Part shown: positions 1-8,984 of the stretch, in pieces
Layout: each line of letters opens with the position of its first letter
Numbering within the stretch: the stretch's first letter is position 1
Source of the DNA: Halorubrum salinum
GTDB taxonomy: Archaea; Halobacteriota; Halobacteria; Halobacteriales; Haloferacaceae
Length of the DNA: 64,000 nucleotides
Direction of reading: 5' to 3'
NCBI RefSeq assembly: GCF_024494575.1
Contig: NZ_JANHDO010000002.1
Location: 496,001-560,000, forward strand
The notes under the pieces: generated by a model
Seen by the model: only the letters and a program-made list of their open reading frames with translations
Told to the model about the DNA's origin: nothing
Databases searched by the model: none
Made by a program: the position numbers and the translations under genes

Positions 1-2049
1 GACGGCGTTCCGGAAGAGGTTCTCGAAGAGCTGTCGAAGCCGGCTCTCGTCGGCGTTGACCCGCGCGTCAGCCTCGACCGCGAGCGTCGCGTCACCGGTC
101 TCGACCGTCCGCCACGCCGCCTCCGCCACGGCTTCGAGGCGAATCTCTTCTCGGTCCTCGACCGGCTTCCCTTCGCGCGCGACCGCGAGTAGATCGTCGA
201 TGAGGACCTCCATGCGGTCGAGCGCGTTCGCGGCGTCGTCGAGCCGCGGGTCCTCACACGACTCCCTCGCGAGATCGAGGTTCCCGGCGGCCACGCGGAG
301 CGGACTCCGCAGATCGTGGGAGACGAGGCTCGCGAACGCGTCGAGCCGCTCGTTCTGCCGTTCGAGTTCGCGCTCCCGCTCTTTTCGATCGCTGATATCG
401 CGGATCACCCCGACGCGCGCGGCCCCGTCTTCCGACCCCGGAAGCGAGGTAAACCGGAGTTCGGCCGGTATCGTCTCGCCGTCTATCGTCCGGAAGTCGT
501 ACTCGATCCGGGCGACGTCCTGGTCGCGTTGGGCCAGCGACTCGTACATCGCGGTCGTCTGTGCGATCACCTCGTCGCCGACGAGTTCGCGTATCGGTCT
601 CCCGGTCAGCTCCTCGCGGCTCGCCCCCTTCATCTCCGCGTACGCGTCGTTGACGAAGTCGATCCGCCCCTCGTCGTCCAGCGTGTACACCGCGTCCGCG
701 AGCGACTGAACGATCGTCTCGTACCGTTCGAGGTCGCGTTCGCGCGCGGCCCGCTCGCGGTTCCGGACCGCGCGGTGGACGATCTCCGCCACGTCGCTCG
801 CGAACTCGACCTCGTCGTCGGTCCACTCGCGTCTCCCCCCGACGTGCTCGTGACAGACCATCCCGATCACGTCGCCGCCGGACCGGAGCGTCCCGTCGAG
901 CAGCGCACCGACGTCCTGGTCCGCGAGGTAGTCCGCCAACTCGGCCGTTCGCGGGTCGCTCTCGGCGTCGTCGACGGCGACCGCGCGGTTCGTTTCGAGC
1001 GCCTCTAGGTACGTGGGGTGTTCGTCGATCCGCAACCGGGCTCCCGCGCCGTGTTCGCCGGCCTGACGGTCGTAGTCGCCGACGCAGTGAAGGACCCTTT
1101 CGGAAGTCTCCCCCTCCTCGATCGCCGGTTCGGGATCGGCCAACCAGACGTTGACGCGGTCGACGTCGAGCACCCGAGCGGTCGCCTCCGTGATCGTCCG
1201 GATCGCCGTCTCAAAGGAGCCGTCGGCCACCGCGTCGTCCGTGGCCAACCGGAGCAGCGTCTCCCGTTGCCGCCGCTGGCGCTGTCGCCGGCGCTTCGCG
1301 TCGGTCACGTCCACGCCGAACCCGGCGACTCGAACGACCGATCCCGTCTCGTCGCGGATCGGTTCGCCGCGGACCTCGACCCACCGCAGGGTGTCTTCAC
1401 TCGCCGTGACGCGGAACGTCAGCTCGACCGACTCGCCGGCTGTGAGCCGGTCCATGGCGTCTCGCACGCGTCCGCGGTCATCGGGATGGACGCCGTCGAG
1501 GAACGCGGTCGAATCCCTCTTCAGCTCGGCTATCGGCCGCTCCCACAGATCCTCGTAGGCGGCGCTCACGAACAGCAACTCGCCCCAGTCGGCGTCGAAG
1601 ACGAAGATGAGCTGATCGGTGTTGTCCGCGACCTCGACGAGCCGCTGTTCCGCGCGCCGACCGCGGAACTGCGATACGGCGTTCGTAACGCGGTTCGCGA
1701 GCAGTTCGTACTGCTCCGTGCCCGATTCCTTCTGGAGGTAGTCGGTCGCGCCGGCCCGGAGCGCCTCGCTCGCTACCGTCTCGGAACCCTTCCCCGTGAA
1801 CAGCACGAACGGGAGGTGCGGTCGGTCCTCACGGACGGCGCGGAGGAACTCGATCCCCGACCGTTCCGGCATGTCGTAATCGGACACCACGCAGTCGACG
1901 GTCGGTCCCTCGTCGAGCGCGTCGAGGCCCGCCGCGACCGACGCGACCGTCTCCACCGTGAACCGGTCGTCTATCCGCTCAAGGAAGGCCGCAGTGAGAT
2001 CGGCGAAGTCGGGCTCGTCGTCCACGTGGAGAACCCGGATCTCGTCCAT
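1..2049 (-). CDS. Hybrid receiver-PAS-GAF-PAS sensor histidine kinase (3' end outside window)
   Basis: Signal-transduction kinase, probably cytosolic because no membrane segment is seen. In the 683 visible codons the order is: receiver domain (residues 1-125, phospho-acceptor Asp57 in a VVSDYDMP motif, and an FTGKGSE segment), PAS (about 130-260), GAF (about 265-420), PAS (about 430-555) and HisKA (about 565-630, His578 in SHDLRSPL). The frame is open to base 1, where the sequence reads ENLFRNAV, the start of the N-box, so the ATPase domain lies beyond the edge. The ATG at 2049 is 27 nt from a TATA element. This receiver-first architecture is common in haloarchaeal bat/htr-type kinases. The signal sensed is unknown. 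Confidence 0.9.
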   Translation of the reverse strand, partial: MDEIRVLHVDDEPDFADLTAAFLERIDDRFTVETVASVAAGLDALDEGPTVDCVVSDYDMPERSGIEFLRAVREDRPHLPFVLFTGKGSETVASEALRAGATDYLQKESGTEQYELLANRVTNAVSQFRGRRAEQRLVEVADNTDQLIFVFDADWGELLFVSAAYEDLWERPIAELKRDSTAFLDGVHPDDRGRVRDAMDRLTAGESVELTFRVTASEDTLRWVEVRGEPIRDETGSVVRVAGFGVDVTDAKRRRQRQRRQRETLLRLATDDAVADGSFETAIRTITEATARVLDVDRVNVWLADPEPAIEEGETSERVLHCVGDYDRQAGEHGAGARLRIDEHPTYLEALETNRAVAVDDAESDPRTAELADYLADQDVGALLDGTLRSGGDVIGMVCHEHVGGRREWTDDEVEFASDVAEIVHRAVRNRERAARERDLERYETIVQSLADAVYTLDDEGRIDFVNDAYAEMKGASREELTGRPIRELVGDEVIAQTTAMYESLAQRDQDVARIEYDFRTIDGETIPAELRFTSLPGSEDGAARVGVIRDISDRKERERELERQNERLDAFASLVSHDLRSPLRVAAGNLDLARESCEDPRLDDAANALDRMEVLIDDLLAVAREGKPVEDREEIRLEAVAEAAWRTVETGDATLAVEADARVNADESRLRQLFENLFRNAV

Positions 2050-2070
2050 ACCCGTGGTGCTCGCGTCGAG

Positions 2071-2079
2071 AATAAATAG
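2071..2079 (-). promoter_or_regulatory. TATA box of the sensor kinase gene
   Basis: The minus-strand read is GCTATTTATT, centred about 27 nt before the ATG at 2049. This predicts a leaderless mRNA. Confidence 0.55.
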
Positions 2080-2118
2080 CTGTGTTGTCCGTCGGTGAAA
2101 CGAATCGGACGACCGCGT

Positions 2119-2982
2119 TCAGTAGAACTCGCGGACGAGGTCCGTCGCGCCCTCCGGCGCGCCGTCGGGAATGACGGACATGTCCTCGTCGACGCCGTGT
2201 TGCTCGTGGTACGGCACCGACTCCTCGTCCTGATAGATGACGCCCTGATGTTCCTGCTCGCTGTCTAAGATGACGTCTTTGGCGTCCTCGCGGGAGGACG
2301 GGTCGTGGTCGGTCTCCTTCAGGTCGACGAGCGAGTCGCGGAAGTAGTCGTAGGTGTCGACGTCGTTGAACGTGACGCAGGGCGAGTAGACGTTCACGAA
2401 GCCGAACCCGTCGTGTTCGACCGCCTGCTGGACGATCTCCTGATGGCGGAGCGCGTCGGAGGAGAACGACTGCGCGATGAACGTCGCGCCCGACGCCAGC
2501 GCCAGCGCGTGCGGGTTGACCGGCGGCTGTTTGGGGCCCTCCGGGCTCGTCGACGTCTCGAAGTCTTCCCGAGAGGTCGGCGACGCCTGCCCCTTCGTCA
2601 GCCCGTAGATGCGGTTGTCCATCACGACGTACGTCATGTCGACGTTGCGCCGGACGGCGTGGACGAAGTGGCCCGCGCCGATGGAGTAGCCGTCGCCGTC
2701 GCCGCCGGCGACCATCACTTCGATGTCCGGGCGGGCCATCTTGACGCCCGTTCCCACGGGGAGCGCCCGACCGTGAACGCCGTGGAGCGCGTAGCTGTGC
2801 ATGTACGTGCCGATCTTTCCGGAGCAGCCGATTCCGGCGACGACGAAGGTGTTGTCGGGGTCGTTGCCCGTCTCCGCGAGCGCCTTCATCATGCCGTTCA
2901 TCGTGCCGAAGTCGCCGCATCCCGGGCACCACGTCGGCTGCTTGTCGGACTTGAAGTCGGTGAATCGAATGTCTGAGCTCAT
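2119..2982 (-). CDS. korB: 2-oxoacid:ferredoxin oxidoreductase, beta subunit
   Basis: TPP-binding catalytic subunit of a 2-oxoacid:ferredoxin oxidoreductase, which oxidatively decarboxylates a 2-oxoacid (probably 2-oxoglutarate) to acyl-CoA and reduces ferredoxin. In 287 aa I see the CPGCGDFG motif (Cys19, Cys22), GIGCSG (Cys53), the TPP/Mg motif GGDGDGYSIG, and the downstream MDNRIYGLTKGQ segment. These are the usual beta-subunit features, and the cysteines probably hold the single 4Fe-4S cluster. It starts 3 nt after korA and is surely co-transcribed. The kor rather than por assignment rests on remembered similarity to haloarchaeal kor pairs and on the adjacent FAD/NAD oxidoreductase, so substrate specificity is inferred. 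Confidence 0.88.
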   Translation of the reverse strand: MSSDIRFTDFKSDKQPTWCPGCGDFGTMNGMMKALAETGNDPDNTFVVAGIGCSGKIGTYMHSYALHGVHGRALPVGTGVKMARPDIEVMVAGGDGDGYSIGAGHFVHAVRRNVDMTYVVMDNRIYGLTKGQASPTSREDFETSTSPEGPKQPPVNPHALALASGATFIAQSFSSDALRHQEIVQQAVEHDGFGFVNVYSPCVTFNDVDTYDYFRDSLVDLKETDHDPSSREDAKDVILDSEQEHQGVIYQDEESVPYHEQHGVDEDMSVIPDGAPEGATDLVREFY

Positions 2983-2985
2983 TGG

Positions 2986-4743
2986 TTACGCCTCCACCTC
3001 CGCCGCGAGGGTGGCTCTTATCTCCGCTGCGAGTTCGTCGGCCTTGAACCGCACGCCGTTGTACTTGTTTATCCGGTCGACCCGTTCGAGCACGTCGTGC
3101 TCCACGAGGTCGGCGAACTGTCCCTGCTCGTTACACTCGACGACGACGACGTTCTCCGCCGCCGCCACGTCCTCGGACAGGTCCGGCCGCGGGAAGATGT
3201 ACGGAACGGAGAGCACTCGGACGTCGATCCCCTCGTCGTCGAGGAACTCGATCGCCTCCGCGAGCGCGCCCTCGTTCGATCCCCACGTTATCACGAGCGT
3301 GTCGGCGTCCGCGTCGCCGAACTCGCGTGGACCCCAGTCCTCGCGCTCGCGGGCGGTCTCGACCTTCCGGTTGCGCTTGTCGACCTGCTCGACGCGCATC
3401 TCCGTGTCCTCCGTCCGGCGGCCCTGCTCGTCGTGTTCGAGGCCCGTGGACATGTGCGCGCCGTCAGCGGTGCCGGGGAACGCGCGCGGCGAGATGCCGT
3501 CATCGGTGATCTCGTGGGGCTGGAAGCCGCCCGACTCGCTCATGTGGTCGTCGATCGCGGACTCGTCGACCACGAAGCCGCGGTCGATCTCGACTGCGTC
3601 CATATCGAACGTCTCGGGCGTGAACGTCTGTTCCGTGACCGCCATCGAGAGGTCCGCGGTGATGTACACCGGCAGCTGGTATTTCTCGGCGAGGTTGAAC
3701 GCCTCGACGGTCTTCCAGAAGCACTCGGCGATCGTCGTGGGCGCGAGCACGAACCGCGGGACCTCGCCGTGGCCGCCGTACAGCATCTGATTCAAGTCGC
3801 CCTGCTCCTGTTTCGTCGGCATCCCGGTCGATGGGCCGGAACGCATCACGTTACAGATGACGAGCGGCGTCTCCGAGGTGGCGATGAGCCCGAACGTCTC
3901 CGTCATCAGGTCGATCCCCGGACCGGACGTGGCGGTCATGGCGCGCGCGCCTCCGCGGGCGGCCCCGAGCGCCATGTTGATCGCGGACAGCTCGTCTTCG
4001 GCCTGCACGACGTGGCCGCCGTACCGCTCGATTCGACCGGTGAGGTACGTCATCACGTCGGTCGCGGGAGTGATCGGATAGCCGGCGTAGAAGCGGCAGC
4101 CGGCCGCGATGGCCCCCATCCCGATCGCCTCGTCGCCGTTGAGGAGGACGTAGTCCTCGTCGGTCGTCTCCAGGTCGTAGTCGAACTCGTGATCGAACTC
4201 CTCGGCGACGTACGACTGCCCCGCCCGCGCGGCCTCCTTGTTGTTGTCGACGAGCTTCTGTCCCTTGTCCTTGAAGCGCTTTTCGAGCGCCGAGTCGAGG
4301 TTCTCGATCGGGAAATCGGCGACCTCACAGGCGGCGCCGAGCGCGACGACGTTCCGCATGATCGCCCCGCCCGCCTCCTCGGCGAGCCGCTTGAGCGGCA
4401 CGTCGATCCCGATCATCTCGTCGGGGATTTCGACGTCCTGCATCGTCGTCCGCTCGCCGTCGTAGATGATCACCGACCCCTCGTGAAGCTCGTCGAGGTT
4501 CTCCTCGATGGTCCGCGGGGTCAACGCGATGAGCACGTCCAGACGGTCGACGACGCTCTGTACCTTGTCGACGGACGTCCGCACCTTGTACGCGGTGTAT
4601 CCCCCTCGGATACGCGACGCGAAGTCCTTCGACGTGAACACGTGCCGACCCGCCCGAGAGAGCGCTTGCGCGAAGATCTTCCCGGTCGAGTCGATGCCGT
4701 CACCGGCCTCTCCGCCGACGGCCCAGTTGAAGTCCGCAGCCAT
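2986..4743 (-). CDS. korA: 2-oxoacid:ferredoxin oxidoreductase, alpha subunit (gamma-alpha fusion)
   Basis: Partner of KorB. Residues 1-180 are the gamma-type domain (GGEAGDGIDSTG, SRIRGGYTAYKVR). From about 195 the alpha/pyrimidine-binding domain begins (YAGYPITPATDVM, EDELSAINMALGAARGGAR, TATSGPGIDLMTE), and about 480-585 is the C-terminal transketolase-like domain. The fused 585-aa layout is the haloarchaeal form. It is first in the korA-korB operon. A minus-strand CTTTTGA element lies about 30 nt upstream at 4771-4780. Upstream is an unusually AT-rich region shared with the divergent oxidoreductase gene. The complex takes the place of an NAD-linked 2-oxoacid dehydrogenase in haloarchaeal central metabolism. 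Confidence 0.9.
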   Translation of the reverse strand: MAADFNWAVGGEAGDGIDSTGKIFAQALSRAGRHVFTSKDFASRIRGGYTAYKVRTSVDKVQSVVDRLDVLIALTPRTIEENLDELHEGSVIIYDGERTTMQDVEIPDEMIGIDVPLKRLAEEAGGAIMRNVVALGAACEVADFPIENLDSALEKRFKDKGQKLVDNNKEAARAGQSYVAEEFDHEFDYDLETTDEDYVLLNGDEAIGMGAIAAGCRFYAGYPITPATDVMTYLTGRIERYGGHVVQAEDELSAINMALGAARGGARAMTATSGPGIDLMTETFGLIATSETPLVICNVMRSGPSTGMPTKQEQGDLNQMLYGGHGEVPRFVLAPTTIAECFWKTVEAFNLAEKYQLPVYITADLSMAVTEQTFTPETFDMDAVEIDRGFVVDESAIDDHMSESGGFQPHEITDDGISPRAFPGTADGAHMSTGLEHDEQGRRTEDTEMRVEQVDKRNRKVETAREREDWGPREFGDADADTLVITWGSNEGALAEAIEFLDDEGIDVRVLSVPYIFPRPDLSEDVAAAENVVVVECNEQGQFADLVEHDVLERVDRINKYNGVRFKADELAAEIRATLAAEVEA

Positions 4744-5046
4744 GCTATAGCCGGACGTTTCACCGGACTCATCAAAAGACTTCTGGAAGGAGCCACCGAC
4801 GGAGATCTGTACGTCCGTGTTTTAAATCGCAATTATTGCCTCCTTAAAAAACATATGATGGCTCATACAAAAATAACTGGACATACGTACTCTGTTTCCC
4901 TCACGATCGACCCTTTCTGTCGCAGTGTGTTTCGACGTTCGTCGAACTGTCAGTGGGCCGGCCGGACGCGATCCGCTCGGGGTTTCGGCCGGGGCAGGAC
5001 CGACGCCGACGGGAACACGTTTGTGTCCGCCGGCCGGATCGACGCC
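4744..5046. promoter_or_regulatory. Divergent intergenic region, AT-rich with two inverted repeats
   Basis: This 303-bp gap separates korA from the divergent oxidoreductase gene. Bases 4820-4925 are far richer in A+T than the rest of the window. They hold an 11-bp palindrome GCAATTATTGC (4829-4839) and an inverted repeat TATGA-N4-TCATA (4854-4867). TATA-like runs occur on both strands. No credible ORF or tRNA is seen. The palindromes look like regulator operators, but this is inference. Confidence 0.5.
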
Positions 5047-5691
5047 ATGGACACGACAGCCACGGTCAGCGCGGTCGAGACGGTCGGTCGCGACACGTAC
5101 GCCCTCCGGTTTCACGCGCCGGACGGCTTCGACGCCGAGCCGGGACAGTTCGTGAAGCTCGGCACCGAGATAGGCGGGGAGTCGGTCGCTCGCTTCTACA
5201 CGCTCTCCTCGCCGACCGTCGGCGACACCTTCGAGGTCACCGTGGGCATCGACCCCGACGACGGCGGCGACTTCTCCGCGTTCCTCGCGAACGCGGAGGC
5301 CGGAACCGAGATGACGCTCTCCGGGCCGTACGGCGACCAGCACTACGACGGCGAGGATCGGGCGGTCGTCGTCGCCGGCGGCCCCGGCGTCGGACCGGCG
5401 GTGGCCATCGCGGAACGCGCGCTCGACGACGGCGGCGAGGCGGCGATCGTCTACCGCGACGCCGACGTGGCACACGCCGACCGGATCGAGGCGCTGACGG
5501 CGCGCGGCGCGACCGTTCACCTCCTCGACGCCGACGCGGACCTTCGCGACGCGCTCGAAGACGTGGTGACCGGATCGGCCGACGAAACGCTCTTCGTCTA
5601 CGGCTTCGCCGACCTCGTCGACGACGCGACCGCGGCGATCGAGGCGGTCGGCGGCGACCCGGACGCGGCGAAAGTCGAGAACTTCGGCTGA
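5047..5691 (+). CDS. FAD/NAD-binding oxidoreductase (ferredoxin reductase-like)
   Basis: Two-domain flavoprotein of the ferredoxin-NADP+ reductase superfamily, 214 aa. The N-terminal FAD beta-barrel includes GQFVKLG and the flavin-binding ARFYTLSSP motif (about residues 30-60) and ends in LSGPYGD. The NAD(P) domain begins with VVVAGGPGVGPAVAIAERAL (about 110-130), and the C-terminus KVENFG is typical. The ATG at 5047 is chosen because homology begins there and a weak TATA (CGTTTGTG) sits about 25 nt upstream. It is divergent from korAB, which suggests exchange between reduced ferredoxin and NAD(P)H. The electron partner cannot be read from the sequence. Confidence 0.8.
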   Translation: MDTTATVSAVETVGRDTYALRFHAPDGFDAEPGQFVKLGTEIGGESVARFYTLSSPTVGDTFEVTVGIDPDDGGDFSAFLANAEAGTEMTLSGPYGDQHYDGEDRAVVVAGGPGVGPAVAIAERALDDGGEAAIVYRDADVAHADRIEALTARGATVHLLDADADLRDALEDVVTGSADETLFVYGFADLVDDATAAIEAVGGDPDAAKVENFG

Positions 5692-5742
5692 CGACGCGAC
5701 TGCGACGGCCAGCCCGTCAGAACCGGCGACCGATCGGCCGAA

Positions 5743-6891
5743 TCAGCGTTCGTCGACGGGAACGAACGAGACGTCGTCGGGGCCGGTGTACCGCGCCCGC
5801 GGCCGGATGAGGCGGTTGTCCTCTTGATACTCGACGACGTGTGCGATCCAGCCGCCGACGCGGCTCATCGCGAAGATGGGCGTGTACATGTCGACGGGAA
5901 TGCCAAGCGAGTCGTACACCGACCCCGAGTAGAAGTCGACGTTCGGCGCGATCCCCTTCTCTAAGAGCCCCTGATCGGTGAGGTACTCCTCGATCGCGGT
6001 GGTGTAGTCGAGCCACTTCGTGTCGCCCGAGGACTCGGCGAGGTCACGCAGCTTCTCTTCGAGGATCTTCGCGCGGGGGTCCTTGACCGCGTAGACGCGG
6101 TGGCCGAAGCCGGGAATTCGCCGGCCGTCGTCCCGAGCGTCTTTCACCCACTCGACGGGGTCTTTCGCGGACGCGTCGATCTCGTAGAGCACCTCCATGA
6201 CGTCTTGGTTCGCCCCTCCGTGGAGCGATCCGGAGAGCGCCCCGATACCGCCGGTGACGCCGGAGTAGACGTCGGCCATCGTCGAGCCGATCACCATCGC
6301 GGTGAACGTCGAGGCGTTGAGTCCGTGGTCGGCGTGAAGCGTGAGCGCCATATCGAACGTCTCCGCGCTGACGGCGTCGGGTTCGGTCCCAGTGAGCATG
6401 TAGAGGAAGTTCGCCGCGTGCGAGAGGTCGGGATCGGGCGCGATCGGGTCTTCGCCCTGCCGCGCGCGCTCGAAGGCGGCCAGCACCGTCGGGATCTTCG
6501 CCGTGATCCGACGTCCCTGCCGGAGCGTCGCCTCGAGGTCTTCCGGGTCCGCGTCGGGCTCGGGCTCGTACGCGGAGAGCATCGACGTCGCGGTACGGAG
6601 CGCCGCCATCGGCCGCTCGCCGGCGTCTGCCAGCGTGCGGACCGTTTCGAGCACGTCGTCGTCGACGTCCCGTTCGGTCGCGAGCTCCGCGGTGAACGCG
6701 TCGAGTTCCTCGCGCGTCGGCAGCGAGCCGTACCACAGGAGGTACAACACCTCCTCGTAGCTCGCGCCGCGCGCGAGGTCTTCGATGTCGTGCCCGCGGT
6801 ACACGAGCTTGCCAACCTCGCCGTCGACGTAACTCAGATCCGACTCCGCGACGAGGACGCCTTCGAGCCCGCGCTTTAACTCGTCTGACAT
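5743..6891 (-). CDS. citZ: Citrate synthase
   Basis: Condenses oxaloacetate and acetyl-CoA to citrate, the entry step of the TCA cycle. The 382 aa show the family landmarks: HGLNAST, GSLHGGANQDVMEVL (first catalytic His), GFGHRVYAVKDPRA (second His) and NVDFYSG (catalytic Asp). The length is normal for the short type II-like archaeal/bacterial enzyme. The ATG at 6891 lies 27 nt from a TTTTTTGG element. The gene is convergent with the oxidoreductase upstream of it (51 bp gap). A methylcitrate synthase activity cannot be excluded from sequence alone, but nearby korAB supports a TCA role. Confidence 0.93.
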   Translation of the reverse strand: MSDELKRGLEGVLVAESDLSYVDGEVGKLVYRGHDIEDLARGASYEEVLYLLWYGSLPTREELDAFTAELATERDVDDDVLETVRTLADAGERPMAALRTATSMLSAYEPEPDADPEDLEATLRQGRRITAKIPTVLAAFERARQGEDPIAPDPDLSHAANFLYMLTGTEPDAVSAETFDMALTLHADHGLNASTFTAMVIGSTMADVYSGVTGGIGALSGSLHGGANQDVMEVLYEIDASAKDPVEWVKDARDDGRRIPGFGHRVYAVKDPRAKILEEKLRDLAESSGDTKWLDYTTAIEEYLTDQGLLEKGIAPNVDFYSGSVYDSLGIPVDMYTPIFAMSRVGGWIAHVVEYQEDNRLIRPRARYTGPDDVSFVPVDER

Positions 6892-6913
6892 GGAGGAGGG
6901 TTCCTTCCACCAC

Positions 6914-6923
6914 CAAAAAAGCG
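6914..6923 (-). promoter_or_regulatory. TATA box of citZ
   Basis: The minus-strand read is CTTTTTTGG, centred about 27 nt before the ATG at 6891, so the transcript is predicted to be leaderless. Confidence 0.55.
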
Positions 6924-7018
6924 TTATCTTTCAGGAGGGATACGATTCGACGATCGTGGTACTTCATTTGAACCGAACGACGGAGGCGGTGGAGCGGTCT
7001 CGGTCGGCGCCGGGAGAG

Positions 7019-8920
7019 TCAGCGCGCCGGGACGACCGTCACCCGCCGCTTCCGGTCGATCGCGTCTTCGAGCTCCTCCGCGATCGCAGAGCCGCGTGAC
7101 ACCTGAACTTCGCCGCCGCGACCGACGGTAGCGGTGAAGAGGTACTCGCCGTCCGCGCGGACTTCGACGGTTTCGCCGACGCCGTCGTCGACGTCGATGA
7201 CGACGTGCCGGGAGGTGATCTCCGGCTCGACGACGGTGCCGCGCTCGTCGCCCACCTGTCCGCCGGCGCTCCCGTCCGTCCCGCCCGTTCCGTTGGTTCC
7301 GGCACCGGTCGAGGCGCTACCGCTCCCACCGGGCTTGTCCGCGTGCGTCCGCACGTCGATCTCGATGCCGAGCCGGTTCTCGATGTCGCTGATGCGCCCG
7401 CCGCCCTTGCCGATGACGGTGCCGATGTCGCCCTCCGTGACGTACACGACGGCTTTGTCGTTGCCTTTCAGTTCGACGTCGACGTGCCCGTGCGCGACCG
7501 ATCGGATCTCCCGTTCGATCTCCTGTTTGGCGATCCGACCGACCCCGGACTCCGCGTCGCCATCGTCCGCGTCGTCGAGCGGCACCGTGACGACCTGCCG
7601 GTTGAACGTGTAGATCTCGTACTCCGGACGGCCGGTCTCGAAGTTCGACACTTGGATGACCGGCCGCGCGAGGTCCTCTGCGGTGAGTCCCGCCGGCACC
7701 TTCACCTCGGTCTCGACGTCGTAGACCGTGTGGACCTCGCCGGCCTCGATGTAGACGACCGTGTCGACGATCTGCGGGATCATCCCGAGTTCGACGCGGC
7801 CGACGAGCCGCTGGAGCGCGTCGATGGCGCGGGAGGCGTGGACGACGCCGACCATTCCGACGCCGGCCATCCGCATGTCGGCGAACACCTCGAAGTCGTC
7901 GGTCTTCCGGACCTCGTCGTAGACAGTGTAGTCGGGACGGACGAGGAGCAGGGAGTCGGCGGTGTTCGCCATGTCGCCGCCGAGCGCGCCGTACTGGGTG
8001 ATCTCCGGACCGACCTGCAGGTCGCGCGGCTTCTCCATCGTCTTCACGGCGTAGTCGGCGTCGTTCAGGAACTCCGCGACCGCCTGCGCGAACGTCGATT
8101 TCCCCGCGCCGGGCGATCCGGAGATGAGCACGCCGCGCTTCCGTTCGAGGAACCGTTCGCGGAGTTCGTCGGCGAACTCGTAGTCGTCGAGCGTCGTCTT
8201 CGCGATCGGCCTGACGGCCGTGATCTCGATCCCGTCGGCGAAGGGCGGCCGCGCGACCGCGATCCGGTAGTTGCGGAACTGGACGATGTCCATCCCGTCG
8301 TCGGAGAGTTCGATGAACCCCTCGTTCGACTGGCGCGCGAGGTCGACGATCGAGTTGGCCCACTCGCGCATCTGCGCCTCGTCGGTCGGCTCCTCTTCGA
8401 TCTCGACGTACCGCATCTCCCCGAGTTGGCCCCGTTTGGCCTTCGGAACGGTGTCGGTCTTGAGGTGGACCGACATCGTCTCGTCGGTGAAGAAGTCCTG
8501 TATCGGGAGATCGTCGACGACGCCCCGCGCGACCGGCTCGACGTACTCGACGTCGAGCCCCTTCGCGCGGGCGACCTCGGCCTGCACGATGTCGCTCGAT
8601 AGGAGCGTGGCCCCGTGGTCCGTCGCCAGATCGCGGATCAGCGCGTCGACGTCGCCCTCGTGCGCGTGCGACCGGGCGTCGCCGCTCGCGCGCTCCCCGA
8701 CGTATCGCAGTTCGATCGTCCCGTCGTCGGCGAGGTCGGCGAGCCGCTTGAGTTCGCTCAGGCCGTCCCACCCCGACTCCAGGCCGTCGTTGGCCTGCGA
8801 CTCCAGTTCGCCGACGACGGCCTCGGGGACGAGGACCGTCACCGACTCGTAGCTCCCGGCGGCGACGCGTTCGGACACGCGGCCGTCGACGACCGCACTG
8901 GTGTCCGGTACTACCTTCAT
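7019..8920 (-). CDS. PIN domain - P-loop ATPase - KH domain protein
   Basis: Likely RNA-processing ATPase of 633 aa. Residues 1-135 form a PIN nuclease-like domain (PDTSAVVDGRV, with acidic residues at 6 and around 91-110). Residues 240-400 are a secretion/PilT-type ATPase with Walker A GSPGAGKS (268-275). A KH domain follows (VIGKGGGRISDIENRLG, about 510-540), then a Gly/Ser-rich linker (about 550-575) and a small beta-rich C-terminal domain. This fusion is conserved in archaea, but the substrate is unknown to me. It is monocistronic, with a TATA (CCTTATACC) 27 nt before the ATG. The ATPase resembles type IV pilus motors, yet the RNA-binding domains argue against a pilus role. Confidence 0.88.
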   Translation of the reverse strand: MKVVPDTSAVVDGRVSERVAAGSYESVTVLVPEAVVGELESQANDGLESGWDGLSELKRLADLADDGTIELRYVGERASGDARSHAHEGDVDALIRDLATDHGATLLSSDIVQAEVARAKGLDVEYVEPVARGVVDDLPIQDFFTDETMSVHLKTDTVPKAKRGQLGEMRYVEIEEEPTDEAQMREWANSIVDLARQSNEGFIELSDDGMDIVQFRNYRIAVARPPFADGIEITAVRPIAKTTLDDYEFADELRERFLERKRGVLISGSPGAGKSTFAQAVAEFLNDADYAVKTMEKPRDLQVGPEITQYGALGGDMANTADSLLLVRPDYTVYDEVRKTDDFEVFADMRMAGVGMVGVVHASRAIDALQRLVGRVELGMIPQIVDTVVYIEAGEVHTVYDVETEVKVPAGLTAEDLARPVIQVSNFETGRPEYEIYTFNRQVVTVPLDDADDGDAESGVGRIAKQEIEREIRSVAHGHVDVELKGNDKAVVYVTEGDIGTVIGKGGGRISDIENRLGIEIDVRTHADKPGGSGSASTGAGTNGTGGTDGSAGGQVGDERGTVVEPEITSRHVVIDVDDGVGETVEVRADGEYLFTATVGRGGEVQVSRGSAIAEELEDAIDRKRRVTVVPAR

Positions 8921-8941
8921 ACCGTGGCTCCGAGCGGGAGC

Positions 8942-8950
8942 GGTATAAGG
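8942..8950 (-). promoter_or_regulatory. TATA box of the PIN-ATPase-KH gene
   Basis: The minus-strand CCTTATACC is 27 nt upstream of the ATG at 8920. Confidence 0.6.
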
Positions 8951-8984
8951 GTGTTCGACCCGGACGCGCTCCGAGCGGACGCGC

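Noticed and set aside
3097-5691. Very long plus-strand open frame across korA
   Set aside because: It is a GC-bias artefact opposite korA. Only its 3' part from 5047 has homology and is kept as the FAD/NAD oxidoreductase.
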